A DNA stretch of 64,000 nt from Fodinicola acaciae (GCF_010993745.1 NZ_WOTN01000003.1:434001-498000), one strand, 5' to 3'. Positions 25,376-35,132 are shown, counted from the first letter of the stretch. Numbers and translations: made by a program. Notes: generated by a model not told the origin, from the sequence alone.

Positions 25376-27078
25376 CGAACCGCATCGACGGATGGCTGCG
25401 CGCCGGCCTCGGCAAGGTCGCGTGGCCGCTCTCGCTGGCCGGCGCGATCCTGGTCGCGCTCGGTGGCCTGCTGCGCTGGACGTACGACCGGACCATCCTG
25501 GGCGACCTGACCCTCTACTTCAACCCGGCACCGCTGCAGTACTGGACGCTCGCGCTCGGCGTGCTGGCGGTGTTCTTCCTGGTCGTGCAGCGCACCAAGC
25601 TGCGCGACACGCTGCCTGGTGGCGCGGCGACCACGCGTACGCTCGGCCTCTTCTCGTTCCTGGTGGTCTGGCTGGTCATGGCGGCCATCACCATCCAGCT
25701 CGGCGGCCTGGTCAACCTGGAGCCCGGCGCGTACGTGCCGGCGGTCGGCGCGTTGGTGCTGCTGCTGGCCAGCCGGGCGCTGCCGGACGAGCCGCCGGCG
25801 CGGCTGCGCTGGAACGTGCCCGGCTGGGTCCAGATCCTGATGATCGCCGTCGCGCTCGGCGTGGCGCTGTACGCGGCCGCGTACCTGCTCAACCAGGACG
25901 ACGCCTGGGTCTTCGTCACCTTCCTGGTGTTCGTCACCGGGCTGGTGCTGGTCACCCGGTCGTTCGGCCTGCTCGGCTTCCTCAACCTGGCCTTCATCAC
26001 CTACCGCCGCGTCACGCTGCTGGCCGCGGTAGTCGCCGCGTTCGCCTTCCCGTTCACCCAGAACGGCAGCGACGCCAACATGTCGATCGCCACCCAGGTG
26101 GTCATCTTCGCGATCACCGCGATCGGCCTGAACATCGTGGTCGGCCTGGCCGGCCTGCTGGACCTGGGCTACATCGCCTTCCTCGGCACCGGCGCGTACG
26201 TCGGCGCCATGATGTCGGCCTCGGCCTTCGCCACCATCGGCTGGCATCCACCGTTCATCGTCGTGATGGTCATCGGCGCGCTGGTCGCGGCGATCTTCGG
26301 CCTGATCATCGGCAGCCCGACGCTGCGGGTCAGCGGTGACTACCTGGCCATCGTGACGCTGGCCTTCGGTGAGATCTTCCGGCTCACCATGAACAACCTG
26401 GACGGCACCAACGGTCCGAACCTGACCCACGGCCCCAACGGCATCCCGAACATCCCCGACCTGAACGTGTTCGGCTTCGACTTCGGTCAGCCGCACGTGA
26501 TCTTCGGCATCAGCCTCGGCCGGTTCGCCAACTACTACTTCCTGCTGCTGGTCGTGGCCGGCCTGGTCGTACTGGCCTTCAGCCGGATGAACGACTCGCG
26601 GATCGGCCGCGGCTGGGTGGCGATCCGCGAGGACGAGCGAGCCGCCGAGGCGATGGGGGTGAACACCTTCGCGCTCAAGCTGCTGGCCTTCGCCGGCGGC
26701 GCGTTCCTGGCCGGCCTGGCCGGCACCATCAAGGCGCATCACGACGTGTCGGTGACGCCTGACCAATACCAGTTCCTGGAGTCGGCCTTCCTGCTCGCCG
26801 CTGTCGTACTCGGCGGCATGGGTACGGTCGGCGGCGTCCTGCTCGGCGCCGTCATCCTCAAGCTGCTGCCCGAGAAGCTGCGGTTCTTCCAGGACTACCG
26901 GCTGCTGCTGTTCGGCCTCCTGCTGGTCGTGATGATGCGGTTCCGGCCGGAAGGCATGATCGCCAGCCGCCGGCGGCAGCTGGAGCTGCACGAGGAGGAC
27001 GAGGAATTAGCGAGCGAGCTGGACACCCAGGTGGCCGACACCGAGCTCAAGGACGTGGAGGCGGTGGTGAAGGCATGA
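25372..27078 (+). CDS. livM: Branched-chain amino-acid-type ABC permease LivM, with long N-terminal extension
   Basis: The protein has 568 residues from ATG 25372 (ATGA overlap with livH). The LivM domain occupies residues of about 235-530: ITAIGLNIVVGLAGLLDLGYIAFLGTGAYVGA, then GDYLAIVTLAFGEIFRL and the ATPase-contact loop GRGWVAIREDERAAEAMGVN. The first 230 residues add several extra hydrophobic segments (for example LGLFSFLVVWLVMAAITIQLG and VALGVALYAAAYLL), absent from E. coli LivM (425 residues). The acidic tail EEDEELASELD is cytosolic. Its stop overlaps the livG start. Confidence 0.9.
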   Translation: MTNRIDGWLRAGLGKVAWPLSLAGAILVALGGLLRWTYDRTILGDLTLYFNPAPLQYWTLALGVLAVFFLVVQRTKLRDTLPGGAATTRTLGLFSFLVVWLVMAAITIQLGGLVNLEPGAYVPAVGALVLLLASRALPDEPPARLRWNVPGWVQILMIAVALGVALYAAAYLLNQDDAWVFVTFLVFVTGLVLVTRSFGLLGFLNLAFITYRRVTLLAAVVAAFAFPFTQNGSDANMSIATQVVIFAITAIGLNIVVGLAGLLDLGYIAFLGTGAYVGAMMSASAFATIGWHPPFIVVMVIGALVAAIFGLIIGSPTLRVSGDYLAIVTLAFGEIFRLTMNNLDGTNGPNLTHGPNGIPNIPDLNVFGFDFGQPHVIFGISLGRFANYYFLLLVVAGLVVLAFSRMNDSRIGRGWVAIREDERAAEAMGVNTFALKLLAFAGGAFLAGLAGTIKAHHDVSVTPDQYQFLESAFLLAAVVLGGMGTVGGVLLGAVILKLLPEKLRFFQDYRLLLFGLLLVVMMRFRPEGMIASRRRQLELHEEDEELASELDTQVADTELKDVEAVVKA

Positions 27079-27916
27079 CCGCGCCAGCCACCGCGCCCAC
27101 CGGTCCGCCCCAACCACCGAATCAGCCGGCCGACCCCTCCGCCGTCCTTGAAGCGCAAGGTGTGACGATGCGGTTCGGCGGCCTGGTGGCCGTCAACAAC
27201 GTCGACTTCGCCGTACACCCGGGCGAGATCGTCGGCCTGATCGGCCCGAACGGCGCCGGCAAGACGACGTTCTTCAACTGCCTCACCGGCCTCTACCGGC
27301 CGACCAGGGGCGTCGTGCGCTACAAGGGCCAGGTGCTCAAGCCGCAGCCGGCGGCGGTCACCCGAGCCGGCGTGGCGCGTACGTTCCAGAACATCCGGCT
27401 GTTCGGCAACATGAACGCGCTGGAAAACGTGATGGTCGGCCGCTATTGCCGGACCAGGTCCGGGGTCCTCACCTCGATCCTGCACGGGCCGCGTTACCGG
27501 CGCGAGGAGAAGGAGACGCTGGAGCGCTCGCGCGACCTGCTGTCCTTCGTCGGCCTGACCGACTCCGCCGACCACCTCGCGCGCAACCTGTCCTACGGCG
27601 ACCAGCGGCGGCTGGAGATCGCCCGCGCGCTGGCCACCGAGCCGGGCCTGCTGCTGTTGGACGAGCCGACCGCCGGCATGAACCCGCAGGAGACCGGCGA
27701 GGCCACCGACCTGATCTTCGCGATCCGCGAGCGCGGCATCGCGGTGGTGGTCATCGAGCACGACATGCGCTTCATCTTCCGGCTCTGCGACCGGATCAGC
27801 TGCCTGGTCCGCGGCGAGGTGCTGGTGGAAGGCACGCCGGACGTGGTGCAGTCCGACGAGCGGGTCATCGAGGCGTACATCGGCAGCGGGCCCACGCACA
27901 ACCAGGAGGCCGGCCG

Positions 27917-27920
<4 letters not shown>
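27075..27920 (+). CDS. livG: Branched-chain amino-acid-type ABC transporter ATPase LivG
   Basis: The protein has 281 residues; start ATG 27075 overlaps livM. It has Walker [17 protein letters not shown], signature [15 protein letters not shown], Walker [16 protein letters not shown] and switch IEHDM. The C-terminus [13 protein letters not shown] is the LivG-type tail. It forms a heterodimer with LivF to power the LivHM pore. Confidence 0.93.
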
Positions 27921-28681
<761 letters not shown>

Positions 28682-28686
28682 AAGTC

Positions 28687-28733
28687 CGCATGGCCACCAT
28701 GCGTGCGCTGGACGCACGCATGGTGGCCATGCG
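28687..28733. terminator. Perfect 21-bp hairpin, recurrent GCATGGCCACCATGC type
   Basis: Arms 28687-28707 and 28713-28733 are perfectly complementary around a 5-base loop (ctgga). The core word GCATGGCCACCATGC and its complement recur as the outer inverted repeat of copy A (7440-7456 and 7954-7970). It lies 5 bp after livF and probably terminates the liv operon. Confidence 0.8.
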
Positions 28734-28801
28734 ACCTATCGATAGGGCCGACTACGCGCTTGTAGCGATAAATGTCTGGCTTGCCGGTTTAGGCGATGCT
28801 A

Positions 28802-28846
28802 GCAAGGCCTCCTTGCGTGCATCCAGCACACGCAAGGAGGCCTTAC
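28802..28846. repeat. Palindrome of the AAGGAGGCCTT type
   Basis: Arms 28802-28819 and 28829-28846 pair over 18 bp with one mismatch. Each arm holds the word CAAGGAGGCCTT. Copy A has a shorter palindrome of the same type at 7865-7887. A 12-bp perfect palindrome CCTATCGATAGG lies just before it at 28735-28746. Confidence 0.65.
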
Positions 28847-29270
28847 TTGCATCGAGGATGTTGCGGATGTGACTCCTGTGGCTGAGGACTCGGTTGAGGC
28901 GTCCCGCAGCTGCAATACTTGCCTAACAAGACATCAAATCTGGACGTTTCGCCACCGCAAGCCCCGCCGACAGCCGAACCGGCGGACACGGCGGCTGCTC
29001 AGCCACACCGATGTCCAGTTTGTTCGTTCGCCCCCGTCGGGGAGAACGAACAAGCCGGACCACCCCACCTACAAAACCGCACCGCGGCACCCAACCCAGC
29101 CACAAACAGACCCCGCGCCCTCCCCTTGAGGTCGCCCGCCGCGAAGGCGCCGCCACCCACCCAAAACGCCAGCACCAACCAAGCAATCAGTGCAAGCGCC
29201 TAACGACACATGCCTCCTCCGACAGAGCGCCCCTAGCGCCCAGCTATCGGACACCAGGTCACCCCCGCCG
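28847..29270. repeat. Convergent-junction composite repeat, copy C
   Basis: Together with the two hairpins at 28687-28846 this fills the 592-bp gap between convergent livF and meaA. On the minus strand, reading from the meaA stop, it runs: one G/T-rich unit, the block gcggcgggcgacctcaagg (29125-29145 region), a stretch like 7700-7870 of copy A (ttgggtgccgcggtgcgg... tcttgttaggcaagta), the palindromes, then livF. A compact hairpin GTTCGTTCTCCCCGACGGGG (near 29025-29060) resembles the arms of the palindrome in copy D. No gene is supported. Confidence 0.75.
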
Positions 29271-29273
29271 CCT

Positions 29274-31268
29274 CTACGCCAGACCCCGCGCCTTACGGAT
29301 CTGCTCGACGACGCGGTCGAGTACGCCGGTCAGGTCGAAGTCCTTCGGTGTGAAGACCTCGGCGACGCCGATCCGGCGCAGCTCCGCGGCGTCGGAGTCG
29401 GGGATGATCCCGCCGACGACCACCGGCACGTCGTCCATTCCCGCCTCGCGCAATCCGGCCAGCACGTCCGGCACGACGGACAGATGCGAGCCGGAAAGCA
29501 CGGACAGCCCGACGACGTGTACGTCCTCCTGCACCGCGGCCGCCACGATCTGCGCCGGTGTCAGCCGGATGCCTTGGTAGACAACCTCGAACCCGCAGTC
29601 ACGCGCGCGTACGGCCACCTGCTCGGCGCCGTTGGAGTGGCCGTCCAGACCGGGCTTGCCGACCAGCATCTTCAGCCGCAGCCCCAATTTCGCACCGGTC
29701 GACCGCACCTTCTCCCGCACCGCCTCGATATCGGCGCTCACCGCGGTCCCCGCTCCGCCGCTGACCCCGGTCGGCGCGCGATATTCGCCGAAAACCTCGC
29801 GCAAAGCACCGGCCCACTCCCCTGTCGTGACACCGGCCCGCGCACACGCGAGCGTCGCCTCCATCAGGTTGGTCGAGCCCTTCGCCGCTTCGACCAAGCC
29901 GCGCAACGCCTCGTCGACGGCCGCCGCGTCACGTTGCGAACGCCATTCGCGTACGGCCTGAACGCACCGCTGCTCCACGGCCTTGTCGACCGTCTGGATC
30001 GCCGTGTCGAGGTCGGCGGTCAACGGATTCGGCTCCGTGGAAGTGAACTTGTTGACGCCGACGACCACGTCCTCGCCGGTCTCCATCCGCGCACGGCGAG
30101 CCGTCAGCGAGCGTACGAGCTCGGACTTCATGTAGCCGGACTCGACCGCGGCCACCGCGCCGCCCACTTCCTGTACGCGCTTCATCTCCTCGCGCGCACC
30201 GTCCACAATGGACTTGACGATCGCCTCGACCACGTGTGAGCCGGTGAAAAGATCGTCGTATTCCAACAGATCCGTCTCATACGCGAGCACCTGCTGCAAC
30301 CGCAGCGACCACTGCTGGTCCCACGGCCGCGGCAGTCCGAGCGCCTCGTTCCAGGCCGGCAGCTGTACGGCCCGTGCGCGCGCATCGCGGGACAGCGTCA
30401 CCGCGAGCATTTCCAGCACGATCCGCTGCACGTTGTTCTCCGGCTGCGCCTCGGTCAGGCCGAGCGAGTTCACCTGTACGCCGTAACGAAAACGCCGCTG
30501 CTTCGCATCGGTCACGCCGTAACGCTCGGCGGTGAGCTCGTCCCACAGCTGGACGAACGCGCGCATCTTGCACATCTCTTCGACGAAACGTACGCCGGCG
30601 TTGACGAAAAACGAGACGCGCGCGACGACTTTGCCGATGTCGCCGGGATCCACCTGACCGGAGTCGCGGACCGCGTCGAGCACCGCGATCGCCGTGGACA
30701 AAGCGAAAGCGACCTCCTGCACCGGCGTGGCGCCGGCCTCCTGCAGGTGATACGAGCAGATGTTGATCGGATTCCACTTCGGCACCGCGTTCACCGCGTA
30801 CGCCACCGTGTCGGTGATCAACCGCAGGCTGGGCCCGGGCGGGAAGACGTATGTGCCGCGGGACAGGTATTCCTTGATGATATCGTTCTGGGTCGTGCCG
30901 GCGAGTTGCCGCGCATCGGCGCCCTGCTCCTCCGCGACCACCTGGTATAGCGCGAGCAGCCACATCGCCGTCGCGTTGATGGTCATCGAGGTGTTGGCCT
31001 CGGCCAGCGGGATCTGGTCGAAGAGCGCGCGCATGTCGCCGATGTGCGCGACCGGCACGCCAACCTTGCCGACCTCGCCGCGGGACAGCTCGTGGTCGGG
31101 GTCGTAGCCGGTCTGCGTCGGCAGGTCGAAGGCCACCGAGAGGCCGGTCTGGCCCTTCTCCAGGTTGCGCCGGTAGAGCTCGTTGGACTCCTTGGCCGTC
31201 GAGTGACCGGCGTACGTGCGCATGACCCACGGACGGTCGCGCTCACCTGGACTGCTCGGGTAGGGCAC
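29274..31268 (-). CDS. meaA: Ethylmalonyl-CoA mutase (MeaA-type, B12-dependent)
   Basis: The protein has 664 residues from a GTG at 31266-31268. The large mutase barrel begins WVMRTYAGHSTAKESNELYR and continues GQTGLSVAFDLPTQTGYD and TSMTINATAMWLLALY. The C-terminal cobalamin domain has GKPGLDGHSNGAEQVAV, the DxHxxG motif whose His coordinates cobalt, and VVVGGIIPDSDAAEL. The sequence is of the MeaA/Ecm group of actinomycetes rather than a two-subunit methylmalonyl-CoA mutase. It converts (2R)-ethylmalonyl-CoA to methylsuccinyl-CoA in the ethylmalonyl-CoA pathway. The reductase/carboxylase partner (ccr) is not in the window. Confidence 0.88.
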   Translation of the reverse strand: MPYPSSPGERDRPWVMRTYAGHSTAKESNELYRRNLEKGQTGLSVAFDLPTQTGYDPDHELSRGEVGKVGVPVAHIGDMRALFDQIPLAEANTSMTINATAMWLLALYQVVAEEQGADARQLAGTTQNDIIKEYLSRGTYVFPPGPSLRLITDTVAYAVNAVPKWNPINICSYHLQEAGATPVQEVAFALSTAIAVLDAVRDSGQVDPGDIGKVVARVSFFVNAGVRFVEEMCKMRAFVQLWDELTAERYGVTDAKQRRFRYGVQVNSLGLTEAQPENNVQRIVLEMLAVTLSRDARARAVQLPAWNEALGLPRPWDQQWSLRLQQVLAYETDLLEYDDLFTGSHVVEAIVKSIVDGAREEMKRVQEVGGAVAAVESGYMKSELVRSLTARRARMETGEDVVVGVNKFTSTEPNPLTADLDTAIQTVDKAVEQRCVQAVREWRSQRDAAAVDEALRGLVEAAKGSTNLMEATLACARAGVTTGEWAGALREVFGEYRAPTGVSGGAGTAVSADIEAVREKVRSTGAKLGLRLKMLVGKPGLDGHSNGAEQVAVRARDCGFEVVYQGIRLTPAQIVAAAVQEDVHVVGLSVLSGSHLSVVPDVLAGLREAGMDDVPVVVGGIIPDSDAAELRRIGVAEVFTPKDFDLTGVLDRVVEQIRKARGLA

Positions 31269-31409
31269 TGGACGTCACCTTCCGTGCTCGACTGGCCGGA
31301 AGTCTACTGACGGGTAACGATTCAGATCGGCGGCAAGGCGCATCGGATCACTCCGTGAGGTTGGGCACAGGCCCCCTCAGCGGTGGGACCCGATTGGCCC
31401 GCGGCCGGC

Positions 31410-31781
31410 TCAGGACACCTGGCTGAGCTGCGGTTTCGTGACCTCGTCGAGGATCGAGCCGAGCCGGTCGCGCGTCTGGGTCAGCTCGTCGATGCGCCGG
31501 TTGAGCGACGCGAGCCGGCGCTTGACGACGGCGACCCCCGGCGGACACGGATGCGAACTGGCGACGTCACCGTCCAGGCACGGCAGAAACCGCTTCACGT
31601 CCTCGACGGTCAGCCCGGCCTCGATCAGAAACCGGATGTTGCGTACGCGGTTGACGGCCTCGACGCCGTAGTCGCGATAGCCGTTGTCGGCCCGAGCCGC
31701 CTCCAACAGGCCATGCTCCTCGTAGTGCCGCAACGCGCGCGGTGTCGTACCCGCCAACTCGGCCAACTCACCGATCCGCAT
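31410..31781 (-). CDS. MerR-family transcriptional regulator
   Basis: The protein has 123 residues. The MerR winged helix MRIGELAELAGTTPRALRHYEEHGLLEAARADNGYRDYGVEAVNRVRNIRFLIEAGLTVEDV occupies the first 62 residues. A dimerisation helix follows (residues 85-120). The two Cys at positions 67 and 78 (PCLDGDVASSHPC) sit where some members bind metals, but effector cannot be told. It lies 9 bp downstream of the CGNR gene (31791) on the same strand. Confidence 0.85.
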   Translation of the reverse strand: MRIGELAELAGTTPRALRHYEEHGLLEAARADNGYRDYGVEAVNRVRNIRFLIEAGLTVEDVKRFLPCLDGDVASSHPCPPGVAVVKRRLASLNRRIDELTQTRDRLGSILDEVTKPQLSQVS

Positions 31782-31790
31782 AACTCCACA

Positions 31791-32360
31791 CTAGGCACGC
31801 GCGCGGCGAGCGTACGAACGAGCGGCTCGCGCGCGATCGCCGCAACGCACCGAGCACCACTGCCGGCGACCGTGACGCAGCAGATAGCGGTTGCACGGCG
31901 GCGAGCCGCACATCGCCAGCCGTTCGGCGTCCTCGCTGGTCAGCAGGTCGGCGGCGTTGGCGGCCAGCGCGGCGAGCGCGTGGTCCAGGATCTGGTTGGT
32001 CGGACACGGCACCTCGCGCCGTGGCCCCTCCTTGTCGTCCCACAGCAGCAGCGCGACCGTCGGCACCTGGGTCATCGCGTCGTTGACAGCCGCCAAGGCA
32101 GCCGGCAGAGCCGGCGCACCGGCCACCCGCGCGGCCAGCAACGACCGGATCTGTTCACGCAGGGAACGCAGCTGCGCCGTACACATCTCGGCCAGGCCGG
32201 CGTCCTCCGGCGCCAGGCCACGCTCGGCCAGCCACCGGTTGGCCTGCGCCGGCGTGCCGAGCAGGTCGATGAACTGGCCGCCAGGCAGCGCGAGCGCGCT
32301 GTCCGCGAAGTCGAGCGCCACGTACTGCTCGGCGCCGGCCGCCGGCACGATCTCCTCCAC
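31791..32360 (-). CDS. CGNR zinc-finger transcriptional regulator
   Basis: The protein has 189 residues. An N-terminal ABATE ligand-binding region (residues 1-140, with DFADSALALPGGQFIDLLGT) precedes the CGNR motif MCGSPPCNRYLLRHGRRQWCSVRCGDRARAARSYARR, whose four Cys bind zinc. This is the usual arrangement. It is transcribed divergently from the MBL-fold gene across 87 bp holding three copies of ATCCGTGAG, so it probably regulates both sides. Confidence 0.85.
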   Translation of the reverse strand: MEEIVPAAGAEQYVALDFADSALALPGGQFIDLLGTPAQANRWLAERGLAPEDAGLAEMCTAQLRSLREQIRSLLAARVAGAPALPAALAAVNDAMTQVPTVALLLWDDKEGPRREVPCPTNQILDHALAALAANAADLLTSEDAERLAMCGSPPCNRYLLRHGRRQWCSVRCGDRARAARSYARRARA

Positions 32361-32384
32361 CTTCTCATGTTAACGCTTGCCTTT

Positions 32385-32439
32385 ATCCGTGAGGTACGGC
32401 TAGCGTCTTCTCACGGATAGACCGTGACTAATCCGTGAG
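32385..32439. promoter_or_regulatory. Three ATCCGTGAG boxes between CGNR and MBL genes
   Basis: ATCCGTGAG at 32385-32393 and 32431-32439 on the plus strand, and its complement CTCACGGAT at 32410-32418. The last copy touches the Shine-Dalgarno of the MBL gene. The three sites are spaced about 21-25 bp. They are the likely operator of the CGNR regulator. Confidence 0.65.
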
Positions 32440-32447
32440 GAGCTTCC

Positions 32448-33185
32448 ATGACGTTTCCGGTGCGCGTGATCGGTGGACCGACCGCCTTCTTCGAGTACGG
32501 TGGCCTGCGGTTTCTCACCGACCCCACCTTCGACGGGCCGGGCGACTATCCGGCCGCCGCCGGTACGGGCCTGACCAAGACGGCACCGGCGCCGGTCACG
32601 CCGGCCGAGCTGGGAGCGGTCGACGTGGTCCTGCTCTCGCACGACGAGCATCCCGACAACCTCGACCACTCTGGCCGCGCACTGCTCGCGGACGTGCCAC
32701 TCACGCTCACGACAACGAGTGGAGCCGTACGCCTCGGCGTCACCGGACTGGCCAACTGGCAGGCGATCGAGCTGGCCGGTGGTCGTGTCACGGTGACCGG
32801 CGCACCGGCGGTCCACGGCCCCGGCACGGCCGAGGAGGTGGAGCCGGTCACCGGCCAGGTCACCGGTTTCGTGCTGACCGGTAAGGACCTGCCGACCGTG
32901 TACGTCAGCGGCGACAACGCGTCACTCGTCGCGGTCAAGGAGATCGCCGAGCGGTTCGGCCCGATCGACACAGCGATCCTGTTCGCCGGCGCGCCGCGCT
33001 TCACCAACCTGTTCGACAACGAGCCGCTCGTGCTGGACAGCGCACAGGCCGCCGAGGCCGCGCGGATCCTGGACGCGCGCCGGGTCGTGCCGGTGCACTG
33101 CGACAGCTGGGCGCACTTCACCGAAGGTCGTGACGTGTTGGTCGCCGCCTTCGCCGAGGCCGGCCTCGCCGACCGGCTGGCATGA
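32448..33185 (+). CDS. MBL-fold metallohydrolase, UlaG/RomA-like
   Basis: The protein has 245 residues from ATG 32448. The metal-site loop LSHDEHPDNLD replaces the classical HxHxDH, as in UlaG/YqjP-like MBL proteins; further metal residues are probably His in APAVHG and YVSGDNAS and PVHCDSWAHF. No signal peptide. It is first gene of an operon with an MFS transporter (4-bp overlap) under the ATCCGTGAG boxes. A role in detoxifying or processing a compound that the MFS protein exports fits, but is inferred. Confidence 0.8.
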   Translation: MTFPVRVIGGPTAFFEYGGLRFLTDPTFDGPGDYPAAAGTGLTKTAPAPVTPAELGAVDVVLLSHDEHPDNLDHSGRALLADVPLTLTTTSGAVRLGVTGLANWQAIELAGGRVTVTGAPAVHGPGTAEEVEPVTGQVTGFVLTGKDLPTVYVSGDNASLVAVKEIAERFGPIDTAILFAGAPRFTNLFDNEPLVLDSAQAAEAARILDARRVVPVHCDSWAHFTEGRDVLVAAFAEAGLADRLA

Positions 33186-34459
33186 CGACTGTCGCGGATC
33201 CTCCGCGCGCGCGTACCCAACGCCGCACGCTGACCGTGCTGGTCGTCGCGCAGGTGCTCAGTGGCGCTGGCCTCGCCGCCGGCGTCACCTCCGGCGGGCT
33301 GATCGCCCAGCAGATGCTCGGCTCGACCGGCCTGGCCGGCCTTCCCAGCGCGCTCGGCACGGCCGGCTCGGCGCTCGCCGCGATCGCGGTCGGACGCATC
33401 TCGCAGGCGCGCGGCCGCCGGCCGGGACTCGCGGCCGGCTATCTGGCCGGCGCGGTCGGCAGCGCCGGCGTGGTCGCCGCCGCGGTGATCGGCAGCGTGC
33501 CGCTGCTGTTCCTCACACTGTCCATCTACGGCGCCGGCGCGGCGACGAGCCTGCAGGCGCGCTACGCCGGTGCCGACCTGGCCGCTCCGGCGCATCGCGC
33601 CAGAGCGGTGTCGATCGTGCTGGTCGCGACCACGATCGGCGGCCTGGTCGGCCCCAACCTGGCGGCCCCGACCGGCGACCTCGCGCACGCCGTCGGCGTG
33701 CCATACCTGACCGGACCGTTCCTGCTGGCCGGCACCGTGTACGGCGTCGCCGCGCTGGTGCTGACGGTCTGGCTCCGGCCGGATCCGCTGCTGCTCGCGC
33801 ACGACGATCCGCCGGCGACCGACGGTGGCGTGCGGCGGCGTTCCGGCGTACTGACCGGCGCCCTGGTCATGGTCGTGACGCAGCTGGTGATGCTCGGCGT
33901 CATGACGATGACGCCGGTCCACATGCACGACCACGGCCACGGCGCGGCGGCGTCCGGCTTCGTCATCGCCGTGCACTTCGGCGCGATGTACCTGCCGTCG
34001 CCGCTGACCGGTTGGCTGGTCGACCGTTATGGCCGCCTCGCGATGGCGGTCGCGTCGCTGGTCGCGCTGCTGGCGGCCGGCATCCTGGCCGCGGCGGCGC
34101 CGTACGACTCGGTCGCGCTGCTCACCGTGGCGCTCGCGCTGCTCGGTCTGGGCTGGAACTTCGGCCTGGTCACCGGCACGGCGATCCTCACCGACTCGGT
34201 GCCGCTGGCCAGTCGGGCGAAGACGCAGGGGCTGGTCGACGTGGCCATCTCCATCGCCGGTGCGTCCGGCGGGATGGTGTCCGGCCTGGTCGTCGCCGCG
34301 AGCAGCTTTCCGGTGCTGGCCCTCGCCGGTGCGGCGGTGTCGCTGGCGCTCGTGCCAGCCATCGCCGCGATCGCTAGGGACCCTTACTCACCGCGACGCC
34401 ACCGTCGACAGCCAGTACGAAACCGGTCGCGAAGCTGGCCTCGTCGCGGCACGCGTTGA
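33182..34459 (+). CDS. MFS transporter (drug/metabolite exporter type)
   Basis: The protein has 425 residues from ATG 33182, overlapping the MBL gene by 4 bp. It has 12 hydrophobic segments. The conserved loop 2-3 is VGRISQARGRRPGLAAGYL and the mid-loop is VDRYGRLAMAV. A His-rich segment HMHDHGHGA (about residues 242-250) lies near helix 7 and is unusual. The last 28 codons run antisense over the 3' end of the SDR gene; the true functional end is probably before them. The neighbours suggest export of a compound sensed by the CGNR regulator. Confidence 0.8.
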   Translation: MTTVADPPRARTQRRTLTVLVVAQVLSGAGLAAGVTSGGLIAQQMLGSTGLAGLPSALGTAGSALAAIAVGRISQARGRRPGLAAGYLAGAVGSAGVVAAAVIGSVPLLFLTLSIYGAGAATSLQARYAGADLAAPAHRARAVSIVLVATTIGGLVGPNLAAPTGDLAHAVGVPYLTGPFLLAGTVYGVAALVLTVWLRPDPLLLAHDDPPATDGGVRRRSGVLTGALVMVVTQLVMLGVMTMTPVHMHDHGHGAAASGFVIAVHFGAMYLPSPLTGWLVDRYGRLAMAVASLVALLAAGILAAAAPYDSVALLTVALALLGLGWNFGLVTGTAILTDSVPLASRAKTQGLVDVAISIAGASGGMVSGLVVAASSFPVLALAGAAVSLALVPAIAAIARDPYSPRRHRRQPVRNRSRSWPRRGTR

Positions 34460-35132
34460 GGATCCACCAGGCGATCTCCTCCGGCTGACCGATGCGGCCG
34501 AGCGGCGTGAACTCCTCGGCGGCGGCGCGCATCGCGGCTCGTTGCTCGGCCGGCACGCCATTGTTGACCAGCACCGGAGTCGCGATGATGCCTGGCGCGA
34601 TGCCGACGACGCGGACGCGCCGCGGCGCCAGCTCGACGGCCCACGTACGGGTGAGAAACTCCAGCGCCACCTTGGACGCGCCGTAGATCGACGCGCCCGG
34701 CCACGCGCGCAGGCCGTGCATGATCGCCGTACTCAGGTTGACGATCGTGCCGCCGTCGGACAGGTGCGGCAGCGCGGCCTGGGTGAGGAAGACCGGCGCG
34801 AACAGGTTGGTCTGGAAGATCCGCTCAACCTGCACACGGTCGTGCTCGCCCAGCGCGCCGCCACCGATGATGGCCGCGTTGTTCACGATGATGTCGATGT
34901 GGCCGTACGCGCCGACCGCGGCATCGACGACCGCGTCCGGCTCCTCGGTGATGTCGGCCGCGTACGGCGTGATCCGCGGATCGTCGCCGGCCGTCTCGAC
35001 CAGCCGTTCCTTCGTACGACCAACGGCCAGCACCTGCGCTCCGGCGCTGGCGAAGGCGCGTGCGGTGGCTCTGCCGATGCCCGATCCGGCGCCGGTGACG
35101 ACCACGGCCTTGTCCTGCAGGGAATCCGTCAT
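34374..35132 (-). CDS. Short-chain dehydrogenase/reductase
   Basis: The protein has 252 residues. NAD(P) motif TGAGSGIGRAT (residues 14-24), NNAA (86-89) and active site STAI, YGASK (Tyr-X3-Lys) are all present. This is a classical SDR. The C-terminal coding end overlaps the MFS gene on the other strand by 86 bp. Substrate unknown. Confidence 0.88.
   Translation of the reverse strand: MTDSLQDKAVVVTGAGSGIGRATARAFASAGAQVLAVGRTKERLVETAGDDPRITPYAADITEEPDAVVDAAVGAYGHIDIIVNNAAIIGGGALGEHDRVQVERIFQTNLFAPVFLTQAALPHLSDGGTIVNLSTAIMHGLRAWPGASIYGASKVALEFLTRTWAVELAPRRVRVVGIAPGIIATPVLVNNGVPAEQRAAMRAAAEEFTPLGRIGQPEEIAWWILNACRDEASFATGFVLAVDGGVAVSKGP

Noticed and set aside
28690-28704. Kozak-like GCCACCATG within hairpin arms
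   Set aside because: This is a coincidental part of a palindromic word in a bacterial genome; no vector or eukaryotic sequence surrounds it.
31269-31409. Cobalamin riboswitch near meaA
   Set aside because: The space upstream of meaA shows no B12-box-like element, and no riboswitch structure was evident in the other gaps I inspected.
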